Positions 58,294 through 64,000 of a stretch of 64,000 nucleotides of DNA are shown piece after piece. The translations under genes were made by a program, and so were the position numbers. Source of the stretch: Sipunculus nudus (lineage: Eukaryota > Annelida > Sipuncula > Golfingiida > Sipunculidae); the NCBI GenBank assembly GCA_026874595.1, contig CM049308.1, positions 80,336,124 through 80,400,123 of the forward strand, written 5' to 3'. The notes under the pieces are model-generated. The model saw nothing but the letters and a program-made list of their open reading frames with translations, ran no database searches and had not been told where the DNA came from. Every line of letters begins with the position of its first letter. The first letter of the stretch is position 1.

Positions 58294-58484
58294 AGTGGGA
58301 GACCTGGCATCTTTAAACCAATAGTACTGTCAATATTGGCGGTCCCTATTTTGACACTTCTTATGACATATCCAAGTAGGTTAAATATTATGGCTTTTTT
58401 CACCAGGGCGCTGACACCACTTGTTAGCAGAGTTAATTGGTCAATACTTGACACTTCGGGGACCCCGCTATTCACGCATATTTC
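58294..58484 (-). CDS. Candidate minus-strand exon, gene unknown
   Basis: On the minus strand, acceptor CCTGTGGCTTCTTTTCAG and donor CCCACT/GTAAGG bracket 191 nt. Phase 0 is open, encoding EICVNSGVPEVSSIDQLTLL, then a region with KKAIIFNLLGYVIRSVKIG, and ending STIGLKMPGLPL. It leaves in phase 2. A plus-strand frame is also open here, and a plus donor (CCACAG/GTGAGC) overlaps the minus acceptor, so the strand is uncertain. If minus, it belongs to a different gene from the plus-strand chain. Confidence 0.35.
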
Positions 58485-60142
58485 CTGAAAAGAAGCCACA
58501 GGTGAGCATACCCTGGTGATGGGTTTTGGTGAAATTTGTGCTTGAGCAATGCTTTTGTGGGGGATGGCCTGTTCTGGGCAACCCTACCCCCTTGTCATTG
58601 AAGCGAAGCAAATCTGCCTTTCATCGGAACCATTGTGGAGGTATCCTAACACCATAGGTTGTCCCAGGGAATGTGCTACAGGTGTTGGCATTAAGTGTGC
58701 TTTTCTGTAGTCTGTTTGGAAATGTTTCCTCAAATTTCCACACCTGTGGTATTGTCCCCTGCCGGGAGGATGAGGCACATTGCTTCAATTGACCCCAAAG
58801 GGACATGTCATAAGGGAATTAGAGTCATATTATATTGCTTGACTGGGCAACTATCACCACTAATGCTATAGCTGCCATTTACATACATTCAGACATATGT
58901 TTGTAAATACCTGCTGTACTTTTGGATCATATATTTTACTCCTGTGGTTTGGTTTTGTGGTTTTGCAACAAAAAACGAAAATGACATGTTCTTATGGAGT
59001 ATGTGAATTTCACAGTTAATCTACCAACAACATGATTTTTGTATCTCTCATTTTTCACATCATTTCTGTTGCCATATTTCCTTTTGTTGTGTAAAGTTTT
59101 GGGGACAGTCTAGAGGCCAGACCTGCATCTTCAGTAAGCAGATTGAAGGCTAGAACTTAGAACCAGTGATTTCATACAATCTGTTATTTTCTTATCCATG
59201 AAAATTTCAGTTTTTATGTGGTTTTAGAAAAAAATAGAAAACAACCCAGAAAAAAAAAAACAAGAAACAACCAGTTCTACTAAACCAGTGAGAAATAATG
59301 TCATTTTTCTGACTGTCTATGCTGAAAATAGTTGAAAATATACTATGTTGATGATAATGGTGCCAATAGGGAAAAAATGAAAGTTAAGAATCATATCAAA
59401 GAATCCATTTATAATGTGTGTGTGTATATATATATATATATTATATAAAGATTTATATGATTCCTACCTTCTTAGAGTTCAGATGATATATTAGACTGAC
59501 AATCACAATTGCTCATTTGAGAGAAGAAATTAGAATCAGACATAGTGTGATGTCGATTTCTGCAGTATAATTAACAGGAAGTGGTAAAAATGTATGTCAT
59601 AATGGTTTGACATATTTAGTGCGGAAGGTCTGTCTTTGTCTATGAGTTAGGAATCCCATCCTATAATCACAGGCACACCTAGCACACCTGAATAATTATT
59701 CCATGTGTCAGAAAGTTACCAGGACAAAGGCTCCTGAGACGCCTTGTACGGACAGACCTGTGTTAATTGTTATGTGTGATAATAATGCAGTTAGTCAAAC
59801 ACCCAGGTCTTCTGAAGATTCTCTTTAAGGGGAAAATAGCTATTGTTCGGTGACTATGATAAAAGGTCCTCTGTTATACTTTCATTTCCATAATGACTGA
59901 GTCTTTAGCATGGGACGTCAAAGGAATGATAACAAAAGTGGTTGAAAATTAGTGGCATAGTCACATGAATGTGGTGCCTGGAATCGGAGGCCAATCATTG
60001 TTTTGGGACAATAAACTATTATAAGAGAAGTTGCTTTATTGTCAATAGACTTCAAATTAAAGGGCATCACTAACTGCTTAAGGGTTACTGAAATGAAGGG
60101 GTATCCCCGCCCAAGGGTGTTTAACCCTCTGTGTGTTTATAG
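58485..60142. other. Non-coding DNA; small GC-richer stretch
   Basis: At 58584-58810 overlapping minus-strand frames are open and the composition is less AT-rich, possibly an upstream part of the 58294-58484 gene, but no donor is clear. A TG/TA microsatellite lies at 59418-59441. Confidence 0.4.
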
Positions 60143-60169
60143 GGACTTAGCACTCTTACTTTCATCACT
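60143..60169 (+). CDS. Very weak micro-exon candidate
   Basis: Acceptor CTCTGTGTGTTTATAG and donor ATCACT/GTGAGT bracket 27 nt open in phase 0 (GLSTLTFIT). Phases fit between 55878 and 61149. At this size chance is likely. Confidence 0.2.
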
Positions 60170-61148
60170 GTGAGTGATGTTTGTCGGTGAGGGACGAGGT
60201 ATGTCGTTTCGGTGATGATGCCTCAGGTTATGCTCAGTGGGTACTGTTTTTGGTCTCGTTATTGTCATGGATTCTTACCTGGATATAACACAGGAGTACT
60301 AATGGCTTAATATGTCTGGCCAAAAGGTCAGGTTACTGTCCCATGAAATTCTTGATTATGGTTATGTAATTCTTGTAAATTGATGAAGTAATCCCTATAA
60401 ACAACATCAGGTTAGTCATTCAGGTATATATATATGTGTGTGTGTGTGCGTGTGTGTGTTTGCATGCAACTAGCAAGGAGAGTTTTCATGCATGTATTTC
60501 ATTAAACAATAAATTTATAAATTACATATGTTAATCATTTTGAACACACACACACACATTATTTCATTGAGACAAGATAGTTAAATTTATGAAAAGGGGC
60601 AGGAATAACAGCAGAGACCAGTAACATTGAAAGAATATTGGTACAAATCTTTACTAACTTATTCTTATGGCCACCTGTCTATTACAGTTACAAAGACAGT
60701 CTTGAAAAGTGAAGTTTGAGGTCTGTAACCTCTCTATTCTGGACACCTCCGTATTGCAGGCAAATTACCAGGTCTAACCAGTGTCTGTAATTTGAAGGTT
60801 TCACTGTATTTACTAAAATATATTTATTCATGAAGGTTCAATTTAAAAGTATTAACCAAAGGTCTGAGGGTTGAAGTAACATCGTCTGAGTGACCTATAT
60901 TATACACATTTCAGTCCTATCTTCCATTTGATCTTTCCCTTTCTCTCTCTCTTTTGCTCCATTGAAAAGTGTTAACAGAGTATTATAATAACCAGAATGT
61001 GGGTGCAGGAAGGTTAATTTGCTGAGGATTTTAAAGTATCAAATTTAATATCCACACCTTGTCACGGCACTGGTGGAATGGGTTTGACATGATGCGTAAG
61101 ATTCTATTTAGTCCAGGTATATTGTTACCTGGAGTGGTGTCTTGTCAG
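60170..61148. other. AT-rich DNA with TA/TG and CA microsatellites
   Basis: TATATATATG followed by TG units lies at 60423-60460, and CA units at 60546-60558. No exon is seen. Confidence 0.5.
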
Positions 61149-61176
61149 GTTAAGTTTAGTGTGCGTGGTGCCAGCG
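61149..61176 (+). CDS. Weak exon candidate
   Basis: Acceptor GGAGTGGTGTCTTGTCAG precedes a frame reading VKFSVRGAS and on through MDRLFYIPIYGSQDHR to a stop at 61242. With the donor AGCG/GTATGC it is 28 nt, phase 0 to 1, which fits the next candidate at 62188. Alternatively the longer frame is a terminal exon. Confidence 0.25.
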
Positions 61177-62187
61177 GTATGCACAATACACAAATGGATC
61201 GGCTCTTTTATATCCCCATCTACGGTTCACAGGACCACAGATAAGGACGGACGTGTGAGGGTACTCACTTAAATAATGGCCGCCACCGGTTAGTGTTATA
61301 GTAGCGCCCCAAGAGCAGGGTACATCAATGGCCCTGAAATCAATACCATTTACTGTCAGATTTCTCTTTACTTTTCTTGAGCGTTGGTTTAAGGGCGCTT
61401 GGCATTGATTGGATCCAAAGATAGATGGTTAAGTATTTTGTTTGTTTGCCCATGGCACACAGGTTATCTGCTCAACTTACATGTTAAGATGGAAACACTT
61501 GAGGTTTTACCTGTTTAAATTTACACCAGCACTCCCCAGCTGACTCAAGATCCCCTGTCCTGTTGTGAATGTGACTCTGTGCATATTGATCAGTAATTTA
61601 ATGAGGCCAAGGGATTCAGTCTATAAAAAAACAAAATCATTCATTCCACAAAAAATTATATAGTGCCAATATGTAATACTGGTTTATGTTATCACTATCT
61701 TGTTTTCAGATAGATGTTTGGCCTGTAGGCTGCTCTGCCTGTTTAATGAGGATGAATGTATACTCATATAGAAAGATTGATGTGCTGTTATCTATTAAGC
61801 CTTCTGGATTTTAAGTTTTATGTGCAAAGGGCTAGGAGTAACCTAGAATTAAGTCTTACCCTGTAGTTAATAAAGAAATCAATTAAATCTCTGAGATTCT
61901 ATTCTAAATTTCCCATTTTGCCTATGAATTGCTGACTCTAATTGAACTGGGGATGTTCAGTACCTTGACCACTATTAAGCTATGATATGATATTAAGATA
62001 TGATATTTAAACTGATTGAACATATGTATAATGCATGAACACATACATAATATTCAGAACCCATACAGCTTCACCAGACTGAGAGGATTTTCAGATCATG
62101 GTTGATTTCATTAACTCTGTCTGAACTTATATAAATTGGAAAGTTTCAGGACTCAATTCTTTCTTGATCCATGGCCCTTTGTCCCAG
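61177..62187. other. Non-coding DNA
   Basis: Nothing recognisable beyond the pyrimidine tract leading to 62188. Confidence 0.5.
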
Positions 62188-62259
62188 GAATTGTCAGGCA
62201 CTTATGCAGTAACACCACATCAGGACTTGAGACTAGTATTATCTGTGTGAGAGGACAAG
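62188..62259 (+). CDS. Candidate exon, phase 1-1
   Basis: A good acceptor (CCATGGCCCTTTGTCCCAG) and donor GGACAAG/GTGTGT bracket 72 nt. Phase 1 reads IVRHLCSNTTSGLETSIICV then RGQ and leaves in phase 1. Phase 0 is open for 20 codons only. A minus-strand frame is open across the same stretch. No family is recognised. Confidence 0.35.
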
Positions 62260-64000
62260 GTGTGTCCCAAGCGCAGGCTATTATTACTAGGGTGATCCAG
62301 GTGGTTTTATGTGTGCATTTAATCCAGAATCTGCTTGCCAAGAGAATAGGATAGTATATAGACCTTCATTAAAAACAATACAGGTTCATTCCACACATTT
62401 CACTGTTAGATCTTGAGTTGTAACATATTTAAATATAAGGAAGAAATAGTATTTAAGTAAGATAAGTAAAAGCAACACTTGAAGGAAATAAACAAAATAT
62501 TTAAAAAGAGAAAGCGGAATAAACTGCAACAGGATGAGCTCAAATTTAGTACATATTATACGATATGGGAATGTTTAGAAAACATGTTTACCAGGTGACT
62601 GAATGAATAACAAGGAAACAATGTAGGTCTGATATTCTGGAAACTTGCCATGATGGAGGACTGACAGGGAATGTTATGTACTGATCTTAGTTTTGTATCT
62701 GCGGATGTTATGTATGTTTTATGATTTATTTCTCTAACCAGTTGGAAACTTGGAAACAGCATGCAGGCTTAATTACTATGCTGAGTTAATTTAATAAATA
62801 CAGAGGTTTCTCCTATGTTGAAAACATCATGGTAATAAAACTTTTATTTCGGCCTCTCATGCATAAGATTCTGGTCTCATTGTTAAAATTTATGCGTCCC
62901 AGTGTACAACTACACTAGCGAACGTGGGCCAGCACCTCAAATAGTGACAGATTGAGTGAAAGTGTGACCACTGTACAAACGGCTGGGGTCAATGTATATA
63001 ATACATAGACGTAAACCATGGCTAAGGACACCACGTTGTGTGACCTCGCGTGTTAATAGAATGGTCACCATTACGTCAGCTTCCAAGGCTCACCCAGACT
63101 AGATCACTCTCAAAATGAGGGGTCAGGTCAGTTCTTTCAACGGGTCACAATAGGCTCAATTATTACCACATATATATAGTTAGGTCCATTTTACGTAGTC
63201 CGGACCCATCTATATTTAATGTACTGTGGCCGTAATATTGGAGCTATGTATGGTGTCACACCTGTCAGTATATAATAAAGATATATAAAATGTGAATGAC
63301 AAGAATGAAGTATGGGGAAACCTATGCTTCCAGGCACCTATCTGAGTCAGACACCTATAAATTAGGGGCACAAACTCAGGTCCATCCATTGTCCAAAACT
63401 GCAGGGAGGTTCCAGCATAAATCAGGTCCTTGTTCCACACTTCAGATGGATAGTTGCTACAATTGATGTAGATAAGCAAGATGGAATATTCAATGTATAT
63501 ACTATAAAACCCACCTATTCTCAAATATAAAAAAAAAAAACCTTATTCATTATTAATAGTTTCTGTACATTTCATGTAATATAAAATTGGAGCCGCACAT
63601 TGCACTGTTGCTGTATCTAAATGAACATCATAATGTACCTGTGGACATGGCTTAATTTATAAGGAATATTGTGGCCCCACTTGGAGCCTTCCTCTGTTGT
63701 TAGAATTCATATCTGTGTAGGAGTAGATCATTATGATAACAGGGATGAGTGTCAGATGGCTCTCAGATAATGTACCTGTTATACAGGTATTAATATGCTT
63801 AACACAATACCACTGATACCAGATATACCCAGGGCAGATAATCTTCATTAATAAATGAAGTATTCATCATTTAAAATGTTGAATCATATAGTCAGTTCAT
63901 CTTCATGTTTAAGGTGGTCTATCCATTCATTAATTATCCATTGTACAAATACTTGGATACAAATGTAAATGGATACACTGCATGGAGTTTAAATAATACA
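62260..64000. other. AT-rich non-coding DNA to the window end
   Basis: No repeat array or supported exon. A slightly GC-richer stretch at 62900-63120 contains an AG-preceded frame (YNYTSERGPAPQIVTD) that stops without a donor. Confidence 0.45.

Noticed and set aside
1-64000. tRNA, rRNA, snRNA, retroviral or LTR elements
   Set aside because: Looked for cloverleaf boxes, conserved rRNA blocks and reverse-transcriptase motifs by eye; none was convincing.

Overview
The window looks like AT-rich nuclear DNA from a lophotrochozoan animal, most likely a mollusc and perhaps a bivalve. The strongest reason is a set of dispersed elements with a 5' hairpin followed by GTCCGTC-type runs, internal ~140/280-bp arrays and a 3' hairpin. 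This architecture matches pearl/HINE (non-autonomous Helentron) elements described in bivalves. There are no operons, no long open reading frames of ordinary genes, no rRNA or tRNA that I recognise, no CRISPR, and no retroviral-type element that I can support.

Most of the window reads as introns of one plus-strand host gene with very small exons. Nine candidate exons (29479-29532, 30117-30150, 33307-33386, 40555-40660, 41477-41510, 43342-43419, 46025-46174, 51971-52032, 52778-52858) have AG/GT borders and one open frame. Their phases join exactly, giving 226 codons. The four exons from 43342 to 52858 are the best supported. Weaker candidates lie upstream (5249, 17545, 26136) and downstream (55749, 60143, 61149, 62188). 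I do not recognise the protein and name no gene.

Layout: a 33/66-bp minisatellite (0.9-1.3 kb); HINE-like copies at 3.2-4.4, 7.0-8.1 and 8.25-10.15 kb; a 2.7-kb array of a 27-bp repeat (12.4-15.2 kb). At 19.2-22.9 kb a ~34-bp minisatellite is split by a 2.5-kb foldback-like transposon that carries an exon-like segment. A second copy of the family-B HINE lies at 23.9-25.5 kb, a 46-bp array at 30.85-31.35 kb, and a long-inverted-repeat MITE at 31.9-32.8 kb. HINE copies at 33.6-34.9 and 36.3-39.2 kb are full of AGGTCA direct repeats. Further on are a 45-bp array (42.5 kb), a 201-bp MITE (44.0 kb), a long tract almost lacking G on the plus strand (46.9-48.75 kb), a GC-rich patch (50.6-51.0 kb) and a 29-bp minisatellite (53.7-55.0 kb). 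The rest is AT-rich intron-like or intergenic DNA.

The features of most interest are the HINE families, which share termini but swap cores and all lie in one orientation; the nuclear-receptor-like half-site arrays inside them; and the foldback element that landed in a minisatellite and carries apparent coding sequence with a polyadenylation signal. All calls are by eye: no alignment, splice scoring or database search was run.
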